Assembly (NCBI RefSeq): GCF_933775445.1
Contig: NC_065872.1
Coordinates: forward strand, 20,398,001 to 20,462,000
Reading direction: 5' to 3'
DNA from: Argentina anserina
Lineage: Eukaryota; Streptophyta; Magnoliopsida; Rosales; Rosaceae
DNA: 64,000 bases
The notes beneath the pieces were generated by a model. It ran no database searches. It was not told where the DNA came from and saw only the letters and a list, made by a program, of their open reading frames with translations. Each line of letters opens with the position of its first letter. Position 1 is the first letter of the stretch. Positions 35,785 through 47,052 of the stretch are shown in pieces. The position numbers and the translations under genes were made by a program.

Positions 35785-37119
35785 CTAAACTCGAAAGAGT
35801 TGCTCATCCGGAAAGCTCTCTTGGATAGCCAAGGGCTCGGCATCTCTCACCAAACGACTCAAGTGATCCGCCACAACATTGTCACTTCCCTTCTTGTCCT
35901 TGATCTCAAGATCGAACTCTTGGAGTAGAAGAATCCATCGAATCAATCTCGGTTTGGCATCCTTCTTCGTCATTAAGTACTTCAAAGCTGCATGGTCAGT
36001 GTAAATAATAACTTTGGATTGAAGTAAGTAAGAACGAAACTTATCTAGAGCAAAGATCACGGCAAGAAGTTCCTTTTCAGTTGTGGTGTAGTTCTGTTGA
36101 GCATCATTGAGCGTTCGTGAGGCATAATAGATGGCGTAGGGCTGCTTGTCCTTCCTCTGCCCTAGCACGGCTCCAACAGCATAGTCGGAGGCATCACACA
36201 TCAACTCAAATGGCATGGACCAATCCGGCGGTGCCATGATTGGTGCCGAAGTTAGGAGCTTCTTCAAGGTCTCGAATGCAAGCTTGCAATCATCATCAAA
36301 GTGAAAGGGAACGTCCTTTTGAACCAATGAACTCATTGGTCTCGCAATCTTGGAAAAGTCCTTGATAAACCTACGATAGAAACCTGCATGTCCAAGAAAC
36401 GATCGAACATCCCTCACATTTGTGGGGAGGGGTAAGTGACGCACAAGATCTATCTTAGACTTATCAACCTCAATTCCTCTAGATGAAACAATATGGCCTA
36501 AGACAATCCCTTGCGTGACCATGAAATGACATTTTTCCCAATTCAAAACCAAGTTAGTTTCTTCACAACGTTTAAGCACTAATTCAACATTCTCTAGGCA
36601 AGTTTCGAAATCTTCACCATAGACAGAAAAATTATCCATGAAAACTTCAATTTTAGAACCAATATACTCAGAGAAAATGTGATACATACAACGTTGAAAC
36701 GTACCTGGGGCGTTGCATAAACCAAAAGGCATGCGACGAAAAGCAAACGTACCAAAAGGGCATGTGAATGTAGTCTTCTCTTGATCTTCCTCCGCCACAC
36801 TTATTTGATTGTATCCACTATATCCATCAAGGAAACAATAGAAAGAATGACTAGCTAACCTCTCAAGCATCTAATCAATGAATGGAAATGGCATATGGTC
36901 CTTCCTTGTTGTAGCATTGAGCTTCCTATAGTCGATACACACTCTATAACTGGTCACTATCCTTTGAGGCACCAACTCGTTCTCTTTGTTCTTCACCACC
37001 GTGAGTCCTGACTTCTTTGGCACAACTTGAATGGGAGAGATCCACCTACTATCCGAGATGGGGTAGATCACGCCACAATCGTGCAACTTAGTGATTTCAT
37101 CCTTTACAACCTGCATCAA
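35785..37119 (-). pseudogene. Athila RT and RNase H with nonsense and active-site changes
   Basis: From 37119 downward: VKDEITKLHDCGVIYPISDS, VCIDYRKLN, then at 36871 a TAG where the family has Gln (ID-Q-MLERL). Next come [26 protein letters not shown], and FMDN at 36631-36642, where RT needs F/Y-M-D-D; the second catalytic Asp is Asn. The RNase H part has [14 protein letters not shown] and [11 protein letters not shown] second TAG for Gln ([12 protein letters not shown]) lies at 35785-35787. Two Q-to-stop and one D-to-N changes are all C-to-T or G-to-A transitions. Confidence 0.92.
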
Positions 37120-37711
37120 GTCTTTTTGTGAGTTGAGCAGGGAAGAATTGTTTCAAGAACCTCCTAGTCATTTCGTCCCATGTGGTGATGATTCCTGCAG
37201 GCAAAGAGTACAACCAACGTTTAGCATCATCCTTAAGGGTAAATGGAAACAAAAGCAACCTCAAGCCTTCTTGAGAAAGATGATGAATCGATTGGAGCTT
37301 GCAAATGTCCAAGAACTCCCTAAGGTGAACATTAGGGTCTTCTATTGAAGAACCAGAGTACTTAGGCAGCTGCCCAAGTAATTGAACCGAAATGGAGAAG
37401 TTAGCTTCATCAGGTGGAGTGAAAGCATTGCATGAAGGTGATTCAGGGGTGGTGGGAATGAATGCATTCTTGAGTGCCATTGGAGCACCAACATGAATTA
37501 TGTCACAGTCCGCAATTGTGTCTAAGTCTGAATTGAAGATGAAGGGGAAGGAAAGATCCTCCTCTTCTTCTGATCTAGGTGAAGAGTTTAAGATTGAATT
37601 ACTTGGAGATGTTTCGAAATTTAAAGGTCCACTTGTGAAAGAGTTGTTTAAATCTCGAAGTGCTTGAATTCTATCCTTGAGCTCTTGTGTTCTCTTAGAT
37701 ATCTCGGACAT
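37097..37711 (-). pseudogene. Athila gag, C-terminally truncated
   Basis: A frame of 204 codons encodes the N-terminal and core retrotransposon gag domain: coiled-coil start MSEISKRTQELKDRIQALRD, then VHLREFLDICKLQ, LFPFTLKDDAKRWLYSLP and TRRFLKQFFP. After FFPAQLTKRL it meets the RT frame at 37119 in a different frame. The zinc knuckle and the whole protease are missing, so a deletion removed roughly the gag C terminus and protease and joined gag to RT. Confidence 0.88.
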
Positions 37712-38483
37712 ACAAAGTACCTGTTATACGAAAGTTAAAAAGTTAGCATTGAAGAATACACAATGAACACATAAAAATCGTGCCTTCCCTTAGTCATACA
37801 CACGCACACTTATGGGGAAGGACACGGCAACTATGTTGTCAAGTTACAAAGAGTTAGTTCTTTACGTTTACAAAGGTTCATACAATTCACAAGTTCTTTT
37901 TGCCATTTCAATGATTGAACAATCGATTAATTCTAAGTTGTAAACTAAGGTGGACGTGCGGCCTAAGTATGGATGCCTAGACACAAGATCAAGTCTTTGT
38001 TTCAGAAGGCCTTGTAGCTCAATTAGAGATAGTGAACATGGTAGGACTCATTTGTTGAACTACGGAGAGCGAACTCCCTATCGACTCCATCATCGAGATG
38101 TATGTCAGTCAGTAGTTCTCTGAGATCCAATTTTGGTCCCATGCACCAGAGTAATAAAAGAGTGTGCCCCTTACTTAGCTGGACTTAACCTTGTGTGTTA
38201 GACAAATCTCCATGTGTTAATAAAAGCCGCCCTCGACCTCATGCAAACCCAAGAGCTAGCATGAAGGGTTAAGGCTAATATTAACAAAAGGGACTTTACC
38301 TATTCCGTTCGATTTGTAACCTACAACAATCATTCACTCAAGCACAAAAAAAACAACCTAAGATATATATTACTATATGTACAACGAAACAAAATAAGAA
38401 TATACAAATGTACAATATATACAATGAATTCGCATTAAAAGTTAGGGATCCATCTCTTATGGATCTCCGGCACCAGCGCCATT
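37712..38483 (-). mobile_element. Athila leader with tRNA-Asp-like primer site
   Basis: Non-coding leader. The minus strand at 38481-38464 reads TGGCGCTGGTGCCGGAGA, two bases inside the 5' LTR. It resembles the tRNA-Asp primer site TGGCGCCGTTGCCGGGGA common in Athila/Tat elements, with a few mismatches. Confidence 0.75.
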
Positions 38484-41400
38484 TGATCATTGCTCGATTA
38501 CTCGACATCAATATTTAACCCTGTACACATCATTGGTAGTATAAAGCAAGAGGGTATCGTTCACAAACCGGGGATCCAGCCAGGGCTTAGGATCACAAAC
38601 ACTTAATACGAATTCATAAAGATATAAAAGAGTTTGATATAGGTTCGGTATCTGATCGGTTCGATTACTCGAGATCAATATTAACCCTGTAAGCATTGTT
38701 AGTAGTATAAAGCAAGAGGGTATCGTTCACAAACCGGGGATCCAACCAGGGTAAAGAATCACAAACATTTAACAACGAATTCATAAGAGTTTAAAAGATT
38801 TGAGATATATTTCGGATCAAACGGAAAATAAACCTAAACTAATATATACATGTGATCAACCAACCAACACATAAGCAATTACCAAACAAATAACATAAGA
38901 ACAAAGATAATGAAATCTAATCTCAATTAAGTTCATGCCGTAAGGTTCATTATACATCCTAGAATCGGTTATGCAGTTAAGTTCCTCCCAAGGTTCCTAA
39001 CTCAATGACACTCTAACACATTCGAACTCAGTCCCAACCTCATTCGAAATCTAACATACCTATCCTACCATGCAACTTCAAAGCCACGTATATTGAATTC
39101 ATTAAGCATGTCACCTACTTAACCAACAATCATGCAATTCCAAAAATCACATAGAAAAGATAAACATATTCAAATGCACAAGTCTAACCGAACCTAGGCA
39201 ATAATCGGTGAAGGTGACAAAGAACAAACAATTAATCAACTCCCAAGTATCAAAATCGTTTATAACTTTGGATTATTACACATGCGATGTCAACTTCCGG
39301 GTATCAAACACACATGTAAGTAAGAACACACCGAAAATCATTTAAATAAATAAACAGAAATTCATGGCATAAAACCTAAAATAATTGAATTAAAAATCGA
39401 AAACCTTAATTCATGATGTCATTCAAATGTTACAAATATCTCATAGACAAGAATAAAAATAACTTTAACAATACCTAAACATAAATCATCTAAGAACAAG
39501 AACATAAAAACCCGAAAACTAAACATGAAGATCTTAGAGTTACACTTTATAATTCTCCTCCCAAGGTTCCTTACAGAGGTAGCACGAGATCTTCAAGAGT
39601 ATGGTATCCTAGGCTCCCAAGCTTTGGACAGAAAATATGATGAAGGGTGGTGAATTCGGATTCTATGGTTCTTGGTGAATGAAAGTGTTTGGGCAGAGCT
39701 TTGGCAAGTCTTGTGAGCAAGGTTGATGATCATTTTATGTGGAAATGAGGTGCTACATATAGAAGAAGAAACCCAAGGGAGGATGGCCACAAAGTCCACA
39801 AAGTTGAAACCAAATTGGTTGAGGTTTCCTAGATTCGGCAGATCTGACCTTTGTCCCTTGTTGTTGCCATAACTTTCTCTAGAAAATAGATATTGAGATG
39901 ATTCCAACTGGCAATTTCAACTAGACTTCTGTGGCGTTTCATCCATATATCATGCAATTTCTCAATCATTCTGAGCTGTCCAGGGGAGCTCGTCAAAGTT
40001 GGATGATCTGCAGTGCCAGAATTCTGATTTCTATAAGGATTGCATATCCTTTGCATTAATTGCATATCTTCTTCCTCCTTTAATGGTGATTTCTTTTGCA
40101 CAAATTTCTTCCTTTGAATTAGGGAGGCAGAAAAAGTCTTAATTGTTGCAGCCATGTTTGATTTTTCTTACCTCTCCTCATTAAATTTGCTGCATGCCTT
40201 CTTTGACTTTCTTGCCTCTTCTCATTTAATTTGCTGCATGCCTTCTTTGACATTCTTTGGTGCATGGATTTATGGACATTCTGATACATATTTGTGCTCT
40301 ATATGCAGGAGGAAAAAAGTCCCAAGTTTCCCTCATAGCCCTTGGATCAAAAGCAAATCAATGGCTGAGATAATTCCGTCGAGTTCACTGGACCTCCGAT
40401 CAATGATTCGGTCATATCTCCCTGTAGGAATAAGATATTGATTTGATTCCAAATCCTACAGAAACTAGACTCAAAATCCTTTTTATCCATATAAGATACG
40501 TCTTCTAACTCGATTGGAGGTATCCAGGGGAGCCCGTCGAAGTTGCAGTACGAATCTTGACAGCATTTTCATTCTTGCATTGATTGGGCTTTTAAGTGCA
40601 AATCTTCTTCTCCTTTTTCCTTGTGGAACTAGGAAGCTTTCCTTCTCAATCATGGATTGGTATTTCCTAATAAGAATAAGTACGTTAGAAACAAAGAAAT
40701 ACGAAAACATGAATCCTACTCGAACAAGGAATCTTATCTCAACAAGGGTTCTTAACACTTAGCACGATTTCATCATCAATTCACTCATAATTGATATAAG
40801 CTCTACCTAGACACTTATTCAAACAAAAGAAACTAAAATATACTAAATAAGAGGTAACAAAGAGTAAGAATATGGCATAATCACATTAAGAACGTCACAT
40901 TTTGTGCTCCTATCAGTATCAAAGATAAAAACAGAAAATAAAACCTAAACTAATATATACATGTGATCAACCAACCAACACATAAGCAATTACCAAACAA
41001 ATCATGTAAAGCTAACGAAAACAAGTTCTAGTTCTCCTTTAAGAGTCATGCCGAGACACTATCATGAATGACTAAGGTTGGATCATGCAATTAGGGTACT
41101 AAGCAGTAACCTAAACATATAGACACTTAACACATTCTACTCTTCCCAAGCGGTCTTAATCGAAATCTAACATACTTATCCTACTATGCAACTTCAAAGC
41201 CACGCATATTGAATTCATTAAGTATGTCACCTACTTAACCCCCAATCATGCAATTTCAAAAATCACATAGAAAAGATAAACATGTTCATAGCATAAGTCA
41301 TAAATCCAACAACCTAAATATCATGCTACAAGCGTATACATAACATAAAGATATCGAAATCACTCAAGAACAAGGCACGGCAGAAACTAAAATCATAGAA

Positions 41401-42313
41401 CTAAAAACCTAAAATCGCAACTTTATATAATTTGAAACAAGTACTATCTCATAGACAAAATCGAAACTAATTTACACTACACAAATCGCATACTCATCCA
41501 ATAACAAGAAAAACCAAAACCCGAAATAGACATAGAGAGAATCATGGTTACATTTTATAAATCAAGCGATCTCATAAAGTATAGCCGTGGCTTCTAAGGG
41601 GATGGAACCTTCTTCACAAGCGTGCTTGAAGGCGATTGATTGGTGGGGAATGATGGAATTGGTTTTAGGATTTCATGGAAGGGTGAGGGATTAATTCGGC
41701 AGAGCTAGGCTTGTGTTTGTGTGCAAGGTTGATGATGATTAAATGGGGAGGCCGAGCCTCTATATATAGGAGTCAATAAACCCTCTTGCCGTCCGAATTA
41801 GGAGATAGAATCCAAATGGGTAGTTGAAATCTTCTTTGTTATGGATTTTGATTCATGTACTCCAAATCCAACTTGATGTGGGAAACCAAATCCAATAGGG
41901 AGACATATAAGAGCTGCACGGCATATCTCCTTGTTCAACTAGGAATAGCTAGGCCGGCCTCTTCTTCTCCTTCTTCAACTCGGACATGATTTCCTTGTCT
42001 CACTAGGAATGCATCACGGCATCTCTACTCCTTGTCCAACTATGATTTATCTTTCCTGAAAAGAATTAGACGATTAAGGAATAGTAAAGAATGAAAATAG
42101 GAAAGTAGAGTCCTAGTCGAGTAAGGAATCCTAGCTCAATAAGGATTTCTAATACTTAGCACAATTTCATCATCAATTCATTCAATATTCGGCATAGCTC
42201 TACTTAGAACATAGAAATGACAAATATGAACCTAAAACAACTAACTAAGAAGTTACAAAGCATAAGAATAGGGCATATATACATTAAGAACGTCACACTT
42301 TGTGCTCCTATCA
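38484..42313 (-). repeat. 5' LTR of the Athila element, interrupted
   Basis: Parts at 38484-38652 and 40921-42313, plus one copy of the duplication, make 1562 bp, equal to the other LTR. The break is a solo LTR insertion with its GTATC duplication. Confidence 0.93.
38653..40915 (-). mobile_element. Solo LTR of a related Athila family, nested in an LTR
   Basis: TGATCGGTTCGATTACTCG to TTTGTGCTCCTATCA, 2263 bp, flanked by perfect GTATC (38648-38652 and 40916-40920). It is about 700 bp longer than its host LTR but shares the terminal regions and several internal blocks, so it is a related subfamily. Because the host LTR is young, this insertion and its solo conversion are younger still. Confidence 0.94.
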
Positions 42314-42929
42314 CATGTGTAACTAAACAACTTTACCCTAGAGTTGAGGTTCTGGGTTTTAGTTTGTAATAATGTTGAAATAACTATATTGTGAGCCCAT
42401 AACGCCGTCTATGTGTTTATACTCTTAAGTCCTTAGGTGGCTGACTACCGCCTAAGAGTAGATCTTAAGATAATTTGTAAAATTACTCAGCCCTCAGGTG
42501 ACGGTTTACCGCTTAAGAGTGGAACATGAGTGTTGTTGTTTTTTTTTAAAGGTGTAAAACCTTTTGTCAGTTTTTCTTTAATCCTGGTATTTCTAACAAT
42601 CTGTCTAAACACTTTCCTGGTTAAGTCAATAGTGATTCCGCCGAGTCCAAGTAACCATAGACAGGAGGTCGTTAGGTGAAAATATTTTGGCATGTTGAAG
42701 GCTAGTTCTTTTTCAGAGAGTGTTTGATAACTGATAAGATTACCTAAGTTAAAAAAAAAATTCTATAAATTTTAACAGAGCTGTTAGCTCCAGACACCAA
42801 TATGATATTAAAGTAGAAAGGTGAGACATTAATATGAAATTTTATAAAGGTTTAGACACCAAAGTGCATGTTTTCCAAAAGGTCTGATACTGTTTCTATG
42901 ATTTTCTCAAACTAAAATGACTGGTATGT
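42314..42929. other. Spacer with two diverged hairpin repeats
   Basis: Joins the viral end at 31122 once the Athila element is removed. At 42427-42463 (CTTAGGTGG ... CCGCCTAAGAG) and 42488-42523 (CCTCAGGTGACGG ... CCGCTTAAGAG) two related stem-loops lie about 60 bp apart. No gene was seen. Confidence 0.5.
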
Positions 42930-43925
42930 GGTATGCTTAATCATATATTTTCTTCCTTAAGTGTCCTACATCTCTTGCTACTAAATTTGATAAAGCATGT
43001 AGCTCTTTTTCCTAGGGAAAATTCTCCCTACCTATTGCTTCGTCACATGCTTGTTTGCCTCAAGCAAAAGAAGGTCTTGGTATTAGATCTATTAAATATT
43101 TCAATCAAGCAGCTTTAGCAAAGAGGTTTCAGAACAATTGAGGTGGAGGGAGACTTTAAGTTGGTGATTGATTCCATCAATAACCATATTCAACATCCAT
43201 GGAGAATTCGAATGATCACCCATGATATCCAATTTTTAGTTAGGAAATTTACTACTATTAGCTTCCAACATATCTTTAGAGAGGCTAATTTTGTAGCATA
43301 TGCTATTGCTAATCCAATGTAACGACCCTAAAATTTCGAGTATAAAAATTCAAAATTTCAAAGTCGTTAAACACCAAACAAGCTCGATGAAATCGAAATC
43401 ATTTAAAGTGCCACAGCGGATCATCTCTGAGTTCAAAATACAACTCAGTCAAACCGATTATTACAAACCAATTTATAATTCAACATTATAACAAATGGAA
43501 ATGTATAATCCTCACAACAACCTCACAAGATAGTCACACAAAATCCTCACACAAGCTGGAGATAAATAACTTCAAGTCCTCTGAGCGGTCCGTCAATTCC
43601 CGCTAATCCACACCTGCGGAGTTATCCACTACACTATCGAATTGGTGCACCGGGATTGTAAACACAAACCCGGTAAGCTTTACAGCTCGTATGAGTAAAA
43701 TGAAAATATAACTCGCATATTAATATATATATACGAACATCCACAAATCAAACAAATATAAATGCACTCATGAGTCAATGGACGACCCATCTGATTGTCC
43801 CAAAGAAATATGAAAAGAAGCGCTCATGAGAAATTAAGTAACCCTTCTGGTTACCCAAATGCATTTATAATACGGGTACCAAGAACGCTGGTACACATCT
43901 GTTACCCATCTCGTAATACACCGCC

Positions 43926-44110
43926 GACATTGGATAGCCACCCGCTACCCAACATCCAAAACAATCTGAGTACCCATGAGCAGATAACCACCCGTTACCT
44001 CACATGCAGTACTACGCTGATATTGGGTAACCACCCGCTACGCAACATCCAAAACAATCTGAGTACTCATGAGCAGATAACCACCCGTTACCTCCCATGT
44101 AGTACTATGG
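43926..44110. repeat. Two-copy tandem repeat of 93 bp
   Basis: GA(C/T)ATTGG(A/G)TA(G/A)CCACCCGCTA starts each copy at 43926 and 44019; the copies share the GATAACCACCCGTTACC and TGCAGTACTA-type words. Part of the solo LTR. Confidence 0.85.
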
Positions 44111-44178
44111 CGGACAGACTAGAGCTCTAACTGTATCGTAACTTTCGCCTGGCCAAAGACTAGGTTCCGACTTGCCAA

Positions 44179-44375
44179 ACACGTACAATAATCTCACATC
44201 ATATTGTACCAAATCACGTCCAAAGACAAATCAACATTTTAACAATCTCAATGTTAAAATCACGTACAATAATCTCACATCATATTGTACCAAAAATCAT
44301 GTCCGAAGACAAATCAACATTTTAACAATCTCAATGTTAAAATCACGTACAATAATCTCACATCATATTGTACAA
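44179..44375. repeat. Tandem hairpin repeat, about 82-bp period
   Basis: Three copies start at 44181, 44262 and 44345 (third partial), with a diverged fourth near 44620. Each copy has two stem-loops: GTACAATA ... TATTGTAC and TTTTAACA ... TGTTAAAA. Inside the solo LTR. Confidence 0.88.
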
Positions 44376-45409
44376 ATCAAAATCACATGCTCGATATTTA
44401 AATCTCGTCATCGAAATGACATAAATCACGATAAAATCATAACAGTATATTATATAGCAAACTATATATATATGTACATATTTACCATTTATACAATATA
44501 TATATAATCCATTATATCATATACATGTCATATTTCATAAACACGTCCGAAGACAAAAAACTCGTCCGAAGACAAAACTCGTCCGAAGACAAAATATTTT
44601 AACAAACTCATGTTAAAACCACGTACAATAATCACACCTCATATTGTACAAAAATCAAATCACATGCTCAATATTTAATTCTCGTCATTCGAAATGACCA
44701 ATTCCAATGAATTAATAACAGTATATAATATAGCAAACTATATATATATGTACTTATTACCATTTATACGATATATATGTAATCCACTATATTGTATACG
44801 TGTCGTAATTCAATCTTAAAAACTCTTGCAAAATCTTGAATCACTGCAAGGGTAGATTCGTAAATAAGTGAGATTTTACTCACCTTATCGACTCGAGCGT
44901 AATTCCACAATTTCCGAAGATAATTCATTTCCTTGCGTTATAGATCACCTTGAAAAGATAAGAAAATGATTTAGAAACGTTTCGTAAACCTTTAAATGCC
45001 GAAACAGTAATAATTGGTTTTACGAAGTTACTGTTCACCGTCACTTTTCAGTGTTAATGTTCACTGTTACTATTCGCAATTACTGTTACTATTCACACTT
45101 ACTATTCACAGTACTATTCACGTATTAATGTACAAATACATAACCAATACGTATCGTTGTACGAGTACATACTGTTTACGTATTTTTGTACGTATAATTA
45201 CATTCAAAAGTAAATACAATCTCAGTAAATAAAATTTACTAAATTACATTTTTCTAATTACTTTTTACAATTACTGAAAGTAATTTATATTTACATTTAC
45301 CGTACGTAAAATTTAATTTACATTTACCGTACGTAAATAAAATTTACATTTACATTTACCATACGTGAGTAAATTACCAAAATACCCTTCCGTAAAAATT
45401 GTTCACACC

Positions 45410-45605
45410 GCCACACGTGGCGGCGCGTGGGGTACACGCGCCACCCGCCGGCAGGCTGCGCGTGGGGCTCACGCGCCAACGCCACCAACGGCGCGTGTCA
45501 CGCCACCGCCGCCCCAAAATCCTCCCTTTCCCTTCCTTTTTCCTTCCCACGGCCTCACGCCGTCTCCTACCTCCTCTACGCACCCATAGGCGCCACCCAT
45601 AGCGG
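45410..45605. repeat. GC-rich palindromic block inside the solo LTR
   Basis: About 200 bp much richer in G+C than the surroundings. Inverted words GGCGCGTG and CACGCGCC recur three times between 45421 and 45500. CpG-dense; it may be the former promoter or a regulatory part of the LTR. Confidence 0.6.
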
Positions 45606-47052
45606 CGGCATCTTCCCCAAATCCCTCCCCCTCCGATCTCCTCTACCACTCCATCAATCCAACCAAAAACCACACAAATCCACACAACAAGCATCACAAC
45701 ATCCAATTAGATGGAAACCTCACCTATTCCGGGCCTTGGGAACGCCGGAGCTCGTCGGAGAGCCCAAACCGATTGGGTTCGGCCCTTGCGAATCGCGTCG
45801 AAGCTTCATGGTGGCGCGGGAGACCGTGGCTTGCTCGGAGCGGGACTGCATCGAGCTTGCGAGGCTGCTGGTGTCGGCGGTGAAGGTCACGTTGGCCTGG
45901 AGGCGGCGGATCGATGGCAGCGTTTTATGAGGAGGGAGAGAGTTTCGGGGAAGAAGAGTGAGAAAGGAGAGAAAGAAAAGAGGGAGGCGGAGAGAAGAGA
46001 GAGGAGAGGGTTTCCAATTTTGGAACCCTAACTGATAAATGTTCCTTTTATACCCTTTTCCAAATCGGAAACTAACTTCAAACGTTAATATCTTTTACGT
46101 ATAACTTCCGATTAGAACGCGTCACATATCCATGAACTCGTATCGACGAGCTCTACAACTTTCGTGAAGGAAGTTTTCGCAACCGAGCGACGGAATAAAA
46201 GTCGATATATTCGTTCGGAAACGTAACGTTTTTCGATTCAAACGTTCCGAGAACTTTTTCGTTTTTCGTTTCAAAACGTCGCCACCACTCACACTCATTC
46301 TAATTTAATTTCACAATTATATGGAATTCAAATCAAACTCATATATTGTTTTAAATTAGGGTTATTACATCCAAGACATTCCTCCTCGAAACATTGGGTT
46401 GATGAAGCACTAAGAGAGGCATCAAGAATTTTTCTCTTGGACATTGTATATTCGGGATGCCCTAGAGGCTCCTCCATCTAATATATTTATTTCTTCATAA
46501 AAAAATGCAGTTCTAGCAAAACTAGGATGAATTTTTTTGACCCAACCAGATAATTGGTGGGTTCAATTAGTGCATCATAATTACTTACGAAAACATCATT
46601 TTTGTATGCCCCCTTAAGAAACCTGATCATTCTTTGGCTTGAAAGGGTATTTTAGATGCTAGAGAGCTTCTTTTACAAGCTAAATTTGAGATGGATTGTA
46701 GGCAATGGTTCTTCTATAAAGTATTGGATTTTCAACTGGGTCATGCCTTTTCCTTGATATTATCTCATTTATGATTCATGAACATGATCAAAATAATATT
46801 GATTGGAATTTAACCGTTCAGGTAGTTATTCAGAATCATTACACTTGGAACATTCAATTATTTCACCACCTGATGTCTCTAGATATTGTGGAAAAGATAA
46901 TAGCAATCATTTGCCTTTTAATCATATTGAGGACTCTTGTCTAGCGGTCATCTACCTTTGGTGTGTTTACTATAATAAGTGCTTCTTGGTTATCTTCCTC
47001 TAATAAACCTTCTCACTATGAATCTAAATTATTCTCTTTACTATTACAAATT

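Larger units (their letters stand above)
31123..42313 (-). mobile_element. Athila-type Ty3/gypsy element, near-complete, non-autonomous
   Basis: LTRs lie at 31123-32684 and 38484-42313 (1562 bp each once the nested solo LTR and one duplication copy are removed). The perfect 5-bp target duplication CATGT is at 31118-31122 and 42314-42318. By eye the LTRs differ at about two dozen sites, so insertion is recent. On the minus strand the order is 5' LTR, tRNA-Asp-like primer site, gag, RT/RNase H, integrase, 3' region, purine tract, 3' LTR. The gag end and the protease are deleted, and nonsense codons and catalytic changes are present, so it could only move in trans. The RT and integrase motifs match the Athila clade. 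Confidence 0.93.
43318..46369. mobile_element. Solo LTR, Tekay/Del-like, 3.05 kb
   Basis: TGTAACGACCCTAAAATTTC to TTAGGGTTATTACA, flanked by perfect TCCAA (43313-43317 and 46370-46374). The interrupted RNase H frame rejoins across it. It is related to the LTR at 11096-13584 and has long tandem and palindromic sections of its own. Confidence 0.9.
43123..46506 (+). mobile_element. 5'-truncated LINE inserted in the older LINE
   Basis: Encodes only the RNase H end (VEGDFKLVIDSINNHIQ and a FREANFVAYAIAN block, 43140-43317, resumed at 46375) and ends in an A-rich tail (46497-46505). Flanking GCAGCTTTAGCAAA (43109-43122) and GCAGTTCTAGCAAA (46507-46520) match at 12 of 14 positions, as expected for an aged LINE target duplication. 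Without the nested LTR it is about 330 bp. Confidence 0.65.

Noticed and set aside
45365..46031. Several overlapping ORFs in the GC-rich part of the 43318-46369 LTR
   Set aside because: GC-rich DNA lacks stop codons in several frames; no family motif, and the location is inside a solo LTR.
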